Origin: Streptomyces buecherae
Lineage (GTDB): Bacteria; Actinomycetota; Actinomycetes; Streptomycetales; Streptomycetaceae
Direction of reading: 5' to 3'
DNA: 64,000 nt
NCBI RefSeq assembly: GCF_014295035.1
Contig: NZ_CP060404.1
Coordinates: 5,430,501 to 5,494,500 of the forward strand
Shown here piece after piece: positions 40,221 to 49,997 of the stretch. A program made the translations under genes and the position numbers. Every line of letters begins with the position of its first letter. Position 1 is the first letter of the stretch. The notes beneath the pieces were generated by a model. It was given only the letters and a program-made list of their open reading frames with translations, was not told the origin of the DNA and did no database searches.

Positions 40221-40362
40221 GGCTTCCGTAGACGGGATCGTCGCGGCAGGTTCGCGACGATCCGATAACGGCTTACTGACTCCCCTTTTCTGCGGTTCTA
40301 CGCGCGTTACGATGCGGCGGAAATCAGCGCCACAGGTGGCGCTTCGAGTGAAGGGGACCCTC

Positions 40363-41397
40363 GTGCGCCGGGCATCCAAGATCGCCGTCGCGGGCATCGC
40401 TACCGCGGCTCTCGCCTTCTCCGCCACCGCGTGTGGCAGCAGTTCGGAAGAAGGGGACAAGGACAAGGGCATCGGCCTGGCGTATGACGTCGGCGGCCGG
40501 GGCGACCACTCCTTCAACGACTCCGCGGCCAAGGGCTTCGACAAGGCGAAGAAGGACCTCAAGGTGGGCGGCAAGGAGATGACCGCCAAGAACACCGACA
40601 CCGAGGCCGACCGCTACCAGAAGCTCGCCGACCTCGCCGAGGCCGGCTACAACCCGGTCATCGGCGTCGGCTACGCCTACACCCCCTCGCTCGCCAAGGC
40701 GGCCAAGAAGTACAAGGACACCGACTTCGCCATCGTCGACTCGGTCGTCGAGGCCAAGAACGTGGCCAGCCTGGTCTCCGCCGAGCAGGAGGGCTCCTAC
40801 CTGGCCGGCGTCGCCGCCGCGCTGAAGAGCAAGACCGGCAAGGTCGGCTTCATCGGCGGCACCAACAGCGCGCTGATCAAGAAGTTCGCCGCGGGGTACG
40901 TGCAGGGCGTCAAGGAGACCAACCCGAAGGCGACGGTGGACGTCCAGTGGGTCACCCCGGGCAGCACCGACGGCTTCGGCCTGCCCGACCGCGGTAAGGA
41001 CATGGCCGAGGGCATGCTCGACAAGAACATCGACGTCATCTACTCGGCGGCGGGCGGTTCGGGCTCCGGCGCCATCGAGGCCACCGCCAAGAAGAAGGGC
41101 ACCTGGTCGATCGGCGTCGACGGCGACCAGTACTACGAAAAGGGTCTGGCCGACTACAAGAACTCCATCCTCACCTCGGTGGTGAAGAACGTGGACGGCT
41201 CCGTCTACGACTTCATCGTCAGCGTCCTGAAGGACAAGAAGGCGATGACCGGCGTTCAGACGTACGACCTCAAGCAGGGTGGCGTCTCCCTCTCGTACTC
41301 CGGCGGCTTCCTCGACGACATCAAGCCGAAGATCGAAGAGGCCAAGAAGAAGATCATCGCGGGCGACATCAAGGTGAAGTCCACCTACGCGGGCTGA
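40363..41397 (+). CDS. BMP-family nucleoside-binding lipoprotein
   Basis: A 344-residue lipoprotein starting at GTG 40363 with AAGGGGA upstream. The signal ends in the lipobox SATAC near residue 24. The BMP (PnrA-like) fold is clear: GIGLAYDVGGRGDHSFNDSA, ADLAEAGYNPVIGVGYAY, SLVSAEQEGSYLAGVAAAL, KVGFIGGTNSALIKKFAAGY and WSIGVDGDQYY. Members bind purine or pyrimidine nucleosides outside the cell and hand them to the membrane permeases. The ABC ATPase, two permeases, cytidine deaminase and thymidine phosphorylase follow, making a nucleoside uptake and catabolism operon. Confidence 0.93.
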   Translation: MRRASKIAVAGIATAALAFSATACGSSSEEGDKDKGIGLAYDVGGRGDHSFNDSAAKGFDKAKKDLKVGGKEMTAKNTDTEADRYQKLADLAEAGYNPVIGVGYAYTPSLAKAAKKYKDTDFAIVDSVVEAKNVASLVSAEQEGSYLAGVAAALKSKTGKVGFIGGTNSALIKKFAAGYVQGVKETNPKATVDVQWVTPGSTDGFGLPDRGKDMAEGMLDKNIDVIYSAAGGSGSGAIEATAKKKGTWSIGVDGDQYYEKGLADYKNSILTSVVKNVDGSVYDFIVSVLKDKKAMTGVQTYDLKQGGVSLSYSGGFLDDIKPKIEEAKKKIIAGDIKVKSTYAG

Positions 41398-41481
41398 CCC
41401 GCACACAGGCCGTGAGGCCGTTGCACCGGGCCTGGAGGAAGCCGCGTAGCCGCTGCTTTCTCCGGGCCCTTCCCCTGGGGC

Positions 41482-41508
41482 GCGGCCTCCCGCTCCCCGC
41501 GGGGCCGC
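41482..41508 (+). terminator. Processing or attenuating hairpin between binding protein and ATPase genes
   Basis: GCGGCCTC pairs with GGGGCCGC (one G-U pair) around an 11-nt loop in the 136-bp spacer. Such stems after solute-binding protein genes usually stabilise the upstream message, giving more binding protein than ATPase. Confidence 0.5.
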
Positions 41509-41533
41509 CACCACCCCACCCTCTGGAGTCGCC

Positions 41534-43135
41534 ATCAAAGCCGCCAGCGCCCCCACGGGCGAGCCACCCGCCGGCGAGGAACACCCCTTCGCCGTAGAAC
41601 TCCGCGGAATCACCAAGCGGTTCCCCGGCGTCGTCGCCAACCACGACATCGACATCTCGGTCCGCCGCGGCACCGTGCACGCCCTCGTCGGCGAGAACGG
41701 CGCGGGCAAGTCGACCCTGATGAAGATCCTCTACGGGATGCAGCGGCCCGACGAGGGCACCATCGCCCTCCACGGCGAAGAGGTCGAACTGCACTCCCCG
41801 GCCGACGCCATCGCGCGCCGCGTGGGCATGGTGCACCAGCACTTCATGCTCGCCGACTACCTGACCGTCCTGGAGAACATCGTCCTCGGCGCCGAGAAGC
41901 TGCACGGCATCGGGGCCAGGGCACGCGCCAGGGTGCGCGAGATCTCCGAGGCGTACGGGCTCGGCGTGCGGCCCGACGCGCTGGTGGAGGACCTCGGCGT
42001 CGCCGACCGGCAGCGGGTGGAGATCCTCAAGGTGCTCTACCGCGGCGCCCGCGTCCTCATCCTGGACGAGCCGACCGCGGTGCTGGTGCCGCAGGAGGTC
42101 GACGCGCTCTTCGACAACCTGCGCGAACTCACCTCCGAGGGCCTGACCGTCATCTTCATCTCGCACAAGCTGGGCGAGGTGCTCTCGGTCGCCGACGACA
42201 TCACCGTCATCCGGCGCGGCACCACCGTCGCCTCCGTGGAACCGGCCAAGACCACCGCCAAGCAGCTCGCGGAGCTGATGGTCGGCAGCGAGCTGCCCTC
42301 GCCGCAGACCTGCGAGTCGACCGTCACCGACGTGGAGTTGCTGCGCGTCGCCGACCTGCGGCTGAGCGCCGTCGACGCGGACGGCGTGAGCCGCCCCGTA
42401 CTCGACGGCATCGACCTCACCATCCACAAGGGCGAGATCCTCGGCATCGCCGGCGTCGAGGGCAACGGGCAGGCCGAACTCGTCGAGGCCATCATGGGCA
42501 TGCGCGACCCCGACGGCGGCACCATCACGCTGGACGGGCGGGACATCTCGCACGCCCCCACCCGCGCCCGGCGTGAGGGCGGCATCGGCTACGTCCCCGA
42601 GGACCGGCACCGGCACGCGCTGCTGCTCGAGGCCCCGCTGTGGGAGAACCGCATCCTCGGGCACGTCACCGAGGCGCCCAACAGCCGTGGCTGGCTCCTT
42701 GACCCGAAGGCCGCGCGGCGCGACACCGAGCGCATCGTCGCCGAGTACGACGTGCGCACCCCCGGCATCGAGGTGACGGCCGCCTCGCTGTCCGGCGGCA
42801 ACCAGCAGAAGCTCATCGTCGGCCGGGAGATGAGCCACCTGCCCAAGCTCCTCATCGCCGCCCACCCCACGCGCGGCGTGGACGTCGGCGCGCAGGCCCA
42901 GATCTGGGACCAGATCCGCGCCGCCCGCGGCGAGGGCCTCGCGGTGCTGCTGATCTCGGCCGACCTGGACGAGCTGATCGGCCTGTCCGACACGCTGCGG
43001 GTGATGTACCGAGGCCGACTGGTGGCCGACGCCGACCCCGCCTCGATCACCCCCGAGGAGCTGGGCTCGGCGATGACCGGCGCGGCCAGCGGCCATCTGG
43101 AGCACCCCACCGACGGGCCGGGAGAGGGCCGATGA
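41534..43135 (+). CDS. Nucleoside ABC transporter ATPase, apparently initiated at AUC
   Basis: A 533-residue protein with two ABC domains, as in RbsA and NupA. Domain 1 has AVELRGITKRFPGVVA, VGENGAGKST, an LVEDLGVADRQRVEILK-type signature and ILDEPT; domain 2 has GIAGVEGNGQ, LSGGNQQKLIV and LLIAAHPTRGVDVGA, where Ala-His replaces the usual Asp-Glu of Walker B, a normal degeneracy. The family N-terminus continues upstream of the first ATG/GTG/TTG (GTG 41675). In-frame sequence back to a stop at 41447 has none of these codons, but ATC 41534 has GGAG 5 nt upstream. I therefore call an AUC start. Confidence 0.9.
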   Translation: MKAASAPTGEPPAGEEHPFAVELRGITKRFPGVVANHDIDISVRRGTVHALVGENGAGKSTLMKILYGMQRPDEGTIALHGEEVELHSPADAIARRVGMVHQHFMLADYLTVLENIVLGAEKLHGIGARARARVREISEAYGLGVRPDALVEDLGVADRQRVEILKVLYRGARVLILDEPTAVLVPQEVDALFDNLRELTSEGLTVIFISHKLGEVLSVADDITVIRRGTTVASVEPAKTTAKQLAELMVGSELPSPQTCESTVTDVELLRVADLRLSAVDADGVSRPVLDGIDLTIHKGEILGIAGVEGNGQAELVEAIMGMRDPDGGTITLDGRDISHAPTRARREGGIGYVPEDRHRHALLLEAPLWENRILGHVTEAPNSRGWLLDPKAARRDTERIVAEYDVRTPGIEVTAASLSGGNQQKLIVGREMSHLPKLLIAAHPTRGVDVGAQAQIWDQIRAARGEGLAVLLISADLDELIGLSDTLRVMYRGRLVADADPASITPEELGSAMTGAASGHLEHPTDGPGEGR

Positions 43136-44250
43136 AGAAGTTCGACAAGGAGCGGGTGCTGCTGGCCATCGCCGCGCCCGCCCTCGCCCTGGTCGCCGCG
43201 TTCACGGTGACCGCCCTGGTGCTCCTCGCCACGGGCAAGGAGCCGTTCAACGCCTTCGGCGTGATGTTCGAGTACGGCAGCAAGGCCGACAGCCAGGTCT
43301 ACATCCTCAACAAGGCCACCACGTACTACCTCGCCGGCCTCGCCGTCGCCATCGGCTTCCGGATGAACCTGTTCAACATCGGCGTGGACGGCCAGTACCG
43401 GCTCTCCGCCTTCATCGCGGCAGCCGTCGGCGGCGCGATGAACCTGCCGGGCCTGGTGCAGATCCCGCTGATCATCCTGGTGGCGATGCTGGTCGGCGCC
43501 ATGTGGGCCTCGATCGCCGGACTACTCAAGGTCTACCGAGGCGTCAGCGAGGTGATCAGCACCATCATGCTGAACTCGCTGGCCACCGCCCTGATCAGCT
43601 ACCTGCTCGTGGACGGCCGGCTCGGCGTGCTCGACCCCGACACCAACATCGTCTCGACCGAGCCGCTCCCCGAGTCCAGCCACTTCTTCACCATTCCGGC
43701 CGGCGGCGACCTCGACCCCGTCTGGGGCTTCCTCGTGGTGGCCGTGCTGGCCGGGCTCGCTTTCTGGTTCGTCCTCGGCCGCACCCGGTTCGGCTTCGAC
43801 CTGCGCTCGGTGGGCCGCTCCGAGCCCGCCGCGCAGGCCAGCGGCGTGGGCGTCAAGCGCATGATCGTCACCAGCATGGTGCTCTCCGGCGCGATGGCGG
43901 GTCTGGTCGGCATGCCGACCGTGCTCAACGACACGCACCAGTTCACCGCCGACTTCCCGCTCGGCGTCGGCTTCACCGGCATCGCCGTGGCCCTCCTCGG
44001 CCGCAACCACCCGGTCGGCATCGCGCTGGGCGCCCTGCTGTGGGGCTTCCTGGAGCGCGGCGCGAACCGGCTGGAGTTCGAGGGGTACGACAAGGAGATC
44101 GTCGGCGTGATGCAGGGCGTGATCGTGTTGTGCGTCGTCATCGCGTACGAACTGGTGCGCCGCTACGGCATCAAGCGCCAGCAGCAGCGGGTGGGCGCCG
44201 AACTCGCCCAGCAGGCCGTCAATCTCACCAAGCGGGAGGTGGCCCAGTGA
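43132..44250 (+). CDS. Nucleoside ABC transporter permease (first)
   Basis: A 372-residue membrane protein; its ATG overlaps the ATPase stop by 4 nt. Hydrophobic helices include LLAIAAPALALVAAFTVTALVLL and ATTYYLAGLAVAIGFRMNLFNIGVDGQY, the latter containing the BPD_transp_2 family signature (NIGVEGQ type). EVISTIMLNSLATALISYLL and FTGIAVALLGRNHPVGIALGALLWG are further family segments. It pairs with the next gene to form the channel for nucleosides delivered by the BMP lipoprotein. The stop overlaps the next start (GTGA). Confidence 0.93.
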   Translation: MKKFDKERVLLAIAAPALALVAAFTVTALVLLATGKEPFNAFGVMFEYGSKADSQVYILNKATTYYLAGLAVAIGFRMNLFNIGVDGQYRLSAFIAAAVGGAMNLPGLVQIPLIILVAMLVGAMWASIAGLLKVYRGVSEVISTIMLNSLATALISYLLVDGRLGVLDPDTNIVSTEPLPESSHFFTIPAGGDLDPVWGFLVVAVLAGLAFWFVLGRTRFGFDLRSVGRSEPAAQASGVGVKRMIVTSMVLSGAMAGLVGMPTVLNDTHQFTADFPLGVGFTGIAVALLGRNHPVGIALGALLWGFLERGANRLEFEGYDKEIVGVMQGVIVLCVVIAYELVRRYGIKRQQQRVGAELAQQAVNLTKREVAQ

Positions 44251-45554
44251 GCGGCGCCCCGACTCTCACCAAGACCCCGAAGGGCCCGCCGGGCGCCTCC
44301 AGGGCCGCCGGCGGACGACTGTCCTTCGCCAAGGTGCTGCTGATCATCGCGGGCGCCCTGATCACGCTGTCGGTGGTCCGCGAGATCATCGACCAGGTCG
44401 CCTCGGGTCAGACGCCCGCGTTCCACAACATCACCTCGTCCGGCCAGATCGCCGCCGGCCTGTCGATGGCCGTGCCCATCGGCCTCGCCGGCCTCGGCGG
44501 GCTGTGGGCCGAGCGGGCCGGCGTGGTCAACATCGGGCTCGAGGGCATGATGATCCTCGGCACGTTCTTCGGCGCCTGGGCCGGCTACCAGTGGGGCCCG
44601 TGGACCGGCGTGCTGGCCGGCGTGCTCGGCGGCGCGATCGGCGGCCTGGTGCACGCGGTGGCCACGGTCACCTTCGGCGTGGACCACATCATCTCCGGCG
44701 TGGCCATCAACATCCTGGCCCTGGGCGCCACCTCGTACCTGGCCAAGCGCTGGTTCGAGCCGCTGGCCGACGAGGGCGGCAGCCCCAAGCAGTCGCCGCA
44801 GGTCGACGACATCCAGCAGTTCACCGTGCCAGGTCTTGCCGACTGGCTGGCCGACCTGGAGAAACACCACTGGTTCCTGGTCTCCGACGTGGCCGGCATC
44901 CTCGGCGGCCTGGTCACCGACATCTCGGCGCTGACCGTGCTGGCCATCGCCCTGTTCGCCGGCACCTTCCTCGTGCTGTGGAAGACCTCGTTCGGGCTAC
45001 GGCTGCGTTCCTGCGGCGAGAACCCGACCGCCGCCGAGTCGCTCGGCGTCAACGTCTACCTCTACAAGTACGCGGCGGTCGTCACCTCCGGCGCGCTGGC
45101 CGGCCTCGGCGGCGTCTTCCTCGCCCTGGTCCGCTCGCACATCTACAACGAGGGCCAGACCGGCGGCCGGGGCTACATCGGCCTGGCGGCCATGCTCTTC
45201 GGCAACTGGCGCCCCGGCGGCCTGGCCATGGGCGCGGGCCTGTTCGGCTACTCCGACGCGCTGCAACTGCGCAGCGGCGGCACCACCGTGCACGCCCTGA
45301 TACTGCTCGTCGCGCTCGGCCTGCTGGCACTCGCCGTATGGCGACTGACCCGTCAGCACTACATCGCGGCGGGGCTGAGCGGCCTGGCCGCCGCGCTGCT
45401 GATCGTCTGGTACGCGATGACCGACTCCGTACCGAACGAGCTCGTCGGCGCCACGCCGTACATCGTCACCCTGCTCGTGATGGCCCTGGCGGCGCAACGA
45501 CTCCGCATGCCCAAGGCCAACAACAGGCCCTACCGAAGGGGCCAGGGCGGATGA
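44247..45554 (+). CDS. Nucleoside ABC transporter permease (second)
   Basis: A 435-residue membrane protein starting at GTG 44247 inside the preceding stop. Family segments include GGLWAERAGVVNIGLEGMMILG, TFGVDHIISGVAINILALGATSYL, GLRLRSCGENPTAAESLGVNVYLYKYAAV and RGYIGLAAMLFGNWRPGGLAMGAGLFG. About ten membrane helices are visible, with an extra C-terminal pair (HYIAAGLSGLAAALLIVWY, TPYIVTLLVMALAA). It forms the second half of the nucleoside channel. Its stop overlaps the cytidine deaminase start (ATGA), so uptake and catabolism are coupled. Confidence 0.93.
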   Translation: MSGAPTLTKTPKGPPGASRAAGGRLSFAKVLLIIAGALITLSVVREIIDQVASGQTPAFHNITSSGQIAAGLSMAVPIGLAGLGGLWAERAGVVNIGLEGMMILGTFFGAWAGYQWGPWTGVLAGVLGGAIGGLVHAVATVTFGVDHIISGVAINILALGATSYLAKRWFEPLADEGGSPKQSPQVDDIQQFTVPGLADWLADLEKHHWFLVSDVAGILGGLVTDISALTVLAIALFAGTFLVLWKTSFGLRLRSCGENPTAAESLGVNVYLYKYAAVVTSGALAGLGGVFLALVRSHIYNEGQTGGRGYIGLAAMLFGNWRPGGLAMGAGLFGYSDALQLRSGGTTVHALILLVALGLLALAVWRLTRQHYIAAGLSGLAAALLIVWYAMTDSVPNELVGATPYIVTLLVMALAAQRLRMPKANNRPYRRGQGG

Positions 45555-46063
45555 CCGACGCCCCCGACACCCTCGCCCCGCTCCCCGAGAGCGCCTGGCG
45601 GGAACTGCGGCAGCGGGCCCGGGAGGCCATGTCCCGGGCCTACGCCCCCTACTCCGGCTTCCCGGTCGGGGCCGCGGCCCTGGTGGACGACGGCCGCACC
45701 GTCAGCGGCTGCAACGTCGAGAACGCCGCCTACGGGGTCGCGCTGTGCGCCGAGTGCGGCCTGGTCTCCGCGTTGTTCGCGAGCGGCGGCGGCCGGCTGA
45801 CCGCGTTCACCTGCTGCGACCGCGAGGGCCGGGTCCTCATGCCGTGCGGGCGCTGCCGACAGTTGCTGTGGGAACACGGCGGCCCACGGCTCCGGGTGGA
45901 CACCGCCCGCGGCATCCGCCCGCTGGCCGAACTCCTCCCGGACGCCTTCGGCGCCGCCGACCTCGAACGCGCCGCTTCCCCCGCGCCCGGCGCTTCCCCC
46001 GCGCCCGGTGCCGGCCCCGAACCCGGGGCCGATCCCGAACGCGACGCCGACCTCGAACGATAG
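45551..46063 (+). CDS. cdd: Cytidine deaminase
   Basis: A 170-residue zinc enzyme. AYAPYSGFPVGAAALVDDGR, SGCNVENAAYGVALCAECGLVSAL (zinc Cys, catalytic Glu) and LMPCGRCRQLLWEHG (two zinc Cys) are the standard motifs of the small homotetrameric class. It converts cytidine and deoxycytidine to uridine and deoxyuridine. After about residue 140 an acidic tail with repeats of ASPAPGA and GPEPGADPE is added, which is not part of the fold. Position between permease and thymidine phosphorylase defines its role in nucleoside salvage. Confidence 0.93.
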   Translation: MTDAPDTLAPLPESAWRELRQRAREAMSRAYAPYSGFPVGAAALVDDGRTVSGCNVENAAYGVALCAECGLVSALFASGGGRLTAFTCCDREGRVLMPCGRCRQLLWEHGGPRLRVDTARGIRPLAELLPDAFGAADLERAASPAPGASPAPGAGPEPGADPERDADLER

Positions 46064-46217
46064 GACCGCCCCGGACGTTGTACGGGCCAGTGGCCGTGCC
46101 ACCTGCCTCGTTACCGACGGCCCGGGGCGGTCGCCTGCCCCCGACCGCGCGGCGGCCGGGGGCGCGCGCACCCCGCGTACCCCCGCGCCACCCCCGCCCA
46201 GAAAGGCCCGCACGCCC

Positions 46218-47495
<1,278 letters not shown>

Positions 47496-47681
47496 CGCGC
47501 AGGCGCCGCCCCCGGCGGGTGGTGCGCGGGTGTGCGGGCGCGGGCGGGGCGCGAGGGCATCGCTCTAGGGGCGCGCGGGTTCGGTATGCGCTCACACGTT
47601 CGAGTGGTGTGTGTCGGTGGACCGGCTCGGGTGCGGTTGGGCATGCTGGGATCGGTGACGCACCTAATGGAGGAGACCGCC

Positions 47682-48272
47682 ATGAGCGCACTCACCGTCG
47701 ATCACTCCTCGGCCTCCGGTCGAGAGTGGGACGACCTGGTCCGTGTCTGGGAGGAGACGGACGCACCCGAGGGCTGCAAGGTGGAGATCATCGAGGGGAT
47801 CGTCACCGTGGCACCACCACCGTCCTGGGAACACAACGATGCTGCCGACGAGGTGCAACGAGTGTTGTACGGGGTCATCCCCAGAGACTGGGGGATTTAT
47901 CAGAACCTGGGCCTTACCGTGCCCGAACGTAGAGGCGCCTTCGTGCCGGACCTTGTGGTGATCCCAAAGAAGGCGCCGAGGGGCGATAGGGGCTATTCCG
48001 CAGCGGGGGAGGCGCGACTCGTGGTCGAGATCACGTCACGCAGCAACGCCAATCACGACAGGATCGACAAGTTTCGCGCCTACGCCACCGCAGCCGTGCC
48101 CCTCTACCTTCTCTTGGACGCCTGGCACTCGGGCAAGCCCACGGCCACGCTCTACGGACAGCCAAAGAACGGCATGTATCGGGTCCTCGACACCGTGGCC
48201 TACGACAGCGAACTGAAGCTGCCGGAGCCGTTCAACGTCACCCTGGACACGGGGCTCCTTCCGGTTGCGTGA
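47682..48272 (+). CDS. Uma2-family restriction endonuclease-like protein
   Basis: A 196-residue protein starting at ATG 47682 after GGAGGAG. Uma2 (DUF820) proteins have a PD-(D/E)XK-like core: here EGCKVEIIEGIVTVAPPPSWEHN, FVPDLVVIPKKA, ARLVVEITSRSNANHDRIDKFRAYA and VPLYLLLDAWHSGKP, with the Asp, Glu and Lys of the core in the second and third segments. The family is abundant in cyanobacteria and Streptomyces, and its function is unknown. It is slightly less GC-rich than neighbours. It lies alone, with a strong terminator after it. Confidence 0.85.
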   Translation: MSALTVDHSSASGREWDDLVRVWEETDAPEGCKVEIIEGIVTVAPPPSWEHNDAADEVQRVLYGVIPRDWGIYQNLGLTVPERRGAFVPDLVVIPKKAPRGDRGYSAAGEARLVVEITSRSNANHDRIDKFRAYATAAVPLYLLLDAWHSGKPTATLYGQPKNGMYRVLDTVAYDSELKLPEPFNVTLDTGLLPVA

Positions 48273-48282
48273 TCGGAGCAGG

Positions 48283-48314
48283 CAGGGGCGCCACCCAGAG
48301 TGGTGGCGCCCCTG
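48283..48314. terminator. Bidirectional terminator between Uma2 and MFS genes
   Basis: CAGGGGCGCCACC and GGTGGCGCCCCTG form a perfect 13-bp stem with a 6-nt loop, placed between the stops of two convergent genes (48272 and 48324). Confidence 0.88.
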
Positions 48315-48323
48315 GTGAGCCCG

Positions 48324-49934
48324 TTACCGCGCCGCCGCCAGCGCCCGCCGCTGCGCCAGCGCCTTGCGGGTCGCGTAGAGCGTGATGCTCGCCGCCCCGA
48401 CCATCGCCGCGAGGCCGAGTACGACGGTGCCCTCCCAGCCCGCCGTGTGGAAGGCGATGGCGCCGAGCGTGCCGCCCGCGCTGCTGCCCAGGTAGTACGC
48501 CGACTGGTAGAGCGCGGACGCCTGCGCGCGGCCCGTCGTGGCGGTGCGGCTGACCGAGGAGGAGGCCACGGCGTGCCCGGCGAAGAAGCCCGCCGTGATC
48601 AGCACCAGCCCGAGCAGCACCGCGAGCAGCGTGGAGGTCAGCGTCAGCAGCAGGCCGAGCGCCGTGGTGCCCACCGCGAGGTAGAGCGCGCTGCGCCGGC
48701 CGAGCCGGGCGACGAGTTGGCCCGCCGCCGCCGAGGAGAGGGTGCCGACCAGGTACACCAGGAAGATCGACCCGACCACGCCCTGCGGCAGGTTGAACGG
48801 CTCCTCGATCAGCCGGTAGCCGATGACGGTGTAGACCGCGCCGAACACGGTCATGAACAGCGCCCCGATCGCGTACAGCCGGCGCAACAGCGGGTCGGCC
48901 AGGTGGCCCCCGATGGTGCGGGCCAGCGCGCGCGGCCCGACCGGGCGCGACGTGAAGTGCCGGGCCCGTGGCACGAGGAGCCGGAAGACCACGGCGCACA
49001 CCGCCGCCAGCAGCCCCACCGCGGCCAGCGCCGCCCGCCAGCCCCACGCCTGGGCGACCCAGCCGGTGAGGATGCGACCGGACATGCCGCCGATGCTGTT
49101 GCCCGCGACGAACAGGCCGATCGCTCCGACCAGCGCCTTGCCCCGCACCTCCTCGGCCAGGTACGCCATCGCGGACGCGGGCACCCCGGCCAGCGCGGCG
49201 CCCTGGACGGCGCGCAGCGCGACCAGCCAGCCCAGGTTGGGCGCGAACGGGGTGAGCAGGGCGACGACCGCGGCGACGCTCAGCGAGACGGTCATCAGGG
49301 TGCGCCGACCGAACCGCTCGGAGAGCGCGCTCAGCGGCAGCACCGCGAGCGCGAGGGCACCGGTCGCGGCCGACACGGTCCAACTCGCCTGGCCCGGCGA
49401 GACGCCCAGGTCACCGGAGATGGCGGGCAGCAGCGCCTGCGTCGAGTAGAGCAGGGCGAAGGTGGAGATGCCGGCGGCCAGCAGCCCGAAGCTCATGCGT
49501 CGGTAACCGGGTCCGCCGGGGCGCAGCTTGCCGCCGTCGGAGTCGGCCCCCTGGCCCGCACCGCCGGCCGCGCCGGCCGCGCCGTGCGCGCGGGGCGCGG
49601 GCCGACCGGCCGCGGGGCTCTGTTCCGGCGTGCCCGGCGTGCGCGCCGGGGCGGGCCCGGAGTTCGGGCCGCTCTCGCGGGCGGCCTTGCCGGGCGCGGG
49701 GCGGCAGGGGCGGGGGCCCGGGGGGTTCGGACGCCGGCGCGCGCGGGAGGCGGCGGCGCGGCAACGGCGCGCGAGGCGACCGGAGTCGGCGGCGGGCTCG
49801 GAGGCCGGCGCGGCCTGCCGCTCGGGCGCGGCCGTGGCGGGCGGCGCGGCGGCGGTCGTGGTGGTACGGGGGAACGGCGCGGTAGAGGCGCCCACACGGA
49901 GTTCGGTGGACGCCCCGGTATCAGCAGGAGGCAT
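48324..49934 (-). CDS. MFS transporter, arabinose-efflux/YnfM-like
   Basis: A 536-residue protein; ATG 49934 is chosen, though a start 24 codons earlier is open. The first 135 residues are a disordered Ala/Pro/Arg-rich extension. Twelve membrane helices follow, starting at FGLLAAGISTFALLYSTQALLPAI. MFS signatures include LSALSERFGRRTLMTVSL (loop 2-3) and AGQLVARLGRRSALYLAVG (loop 8-9). It resembles drug or metabolite exporters of the YnfM group. It is divergent from a LysR regulator with a typical binding box between the two. Confidence 0.8.
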   Translation of the reverse strand: MPPADTGASTELRVGASTAPFPRTTTTAAAPPATAAPERQAAPASEPAADSGRLARRCRAAASRARRRPNPPGPRPCRPAPGKAARESGPNSGPAPARTPGTPEQSPAAGRPAPRAHGAAGAAGGAGQGADSDGGKLRPGGPGYRRMSFGLLAAGISTFALLYSTQALLPAISGDLGVSPGQASWTVSAATGALALAVLPLSALSERFGRRTLMTVSLSVAAVVALLTPFAPNLGWLVALRAVQGAALAGVPASAMAYLAEEVRGKALVGAIGLFVAGNSIGGMSGRILTGWVAQAWGWRAALAAVGLLAAVCAVVFRLLVPRARHFTSRPVGPRALARTIGGHLADPLLRRLYAIGALFMTVFGAVYTVIGYRLIEEPFNLPQGVVGSIFLVYLVGTLSSAAAGQLVARLGRRSALYLAVGTTALGLLLTLTSTLLAVLLGLVLITAGFFAGHAVASSSVSRTATTGRAQASALYQSAYYLGSSAGGTLGAIAFHTAGWEGTVVLGLAAMVGAASITLYATRKALAQRRALAAAR

Positions 49935-49979
49935 GTCCACGACCGTAAGCAGAGCGCTCTCATGCGTCCAATGCACAAC

Positions 49980-49994
49980 ATCGCCATAATCGAT
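49980..49994. promoter_or_regulatory. LysR-type T-N11-A box between MFS and LysR genes
   Basis: ATCG-N7-CGAT is an interrupted palindrome that contains the T-N11-A core of LysR-family binding sites. It sits in the 63-bp gap between the divergent transporter (start 49934) and regulator (start 49998), immediately before the regulator's ATG. Confidence 0.55.
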
Positions 49995-49997
49995 CCC

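Noticed and set aside
41675..43135. GTG 41675 as the start of the ABC ATPase
   Set aside because: It would remove the conserved first strand of the ABC domain just before Walker A, and it has no ribosome site at a proper distance.
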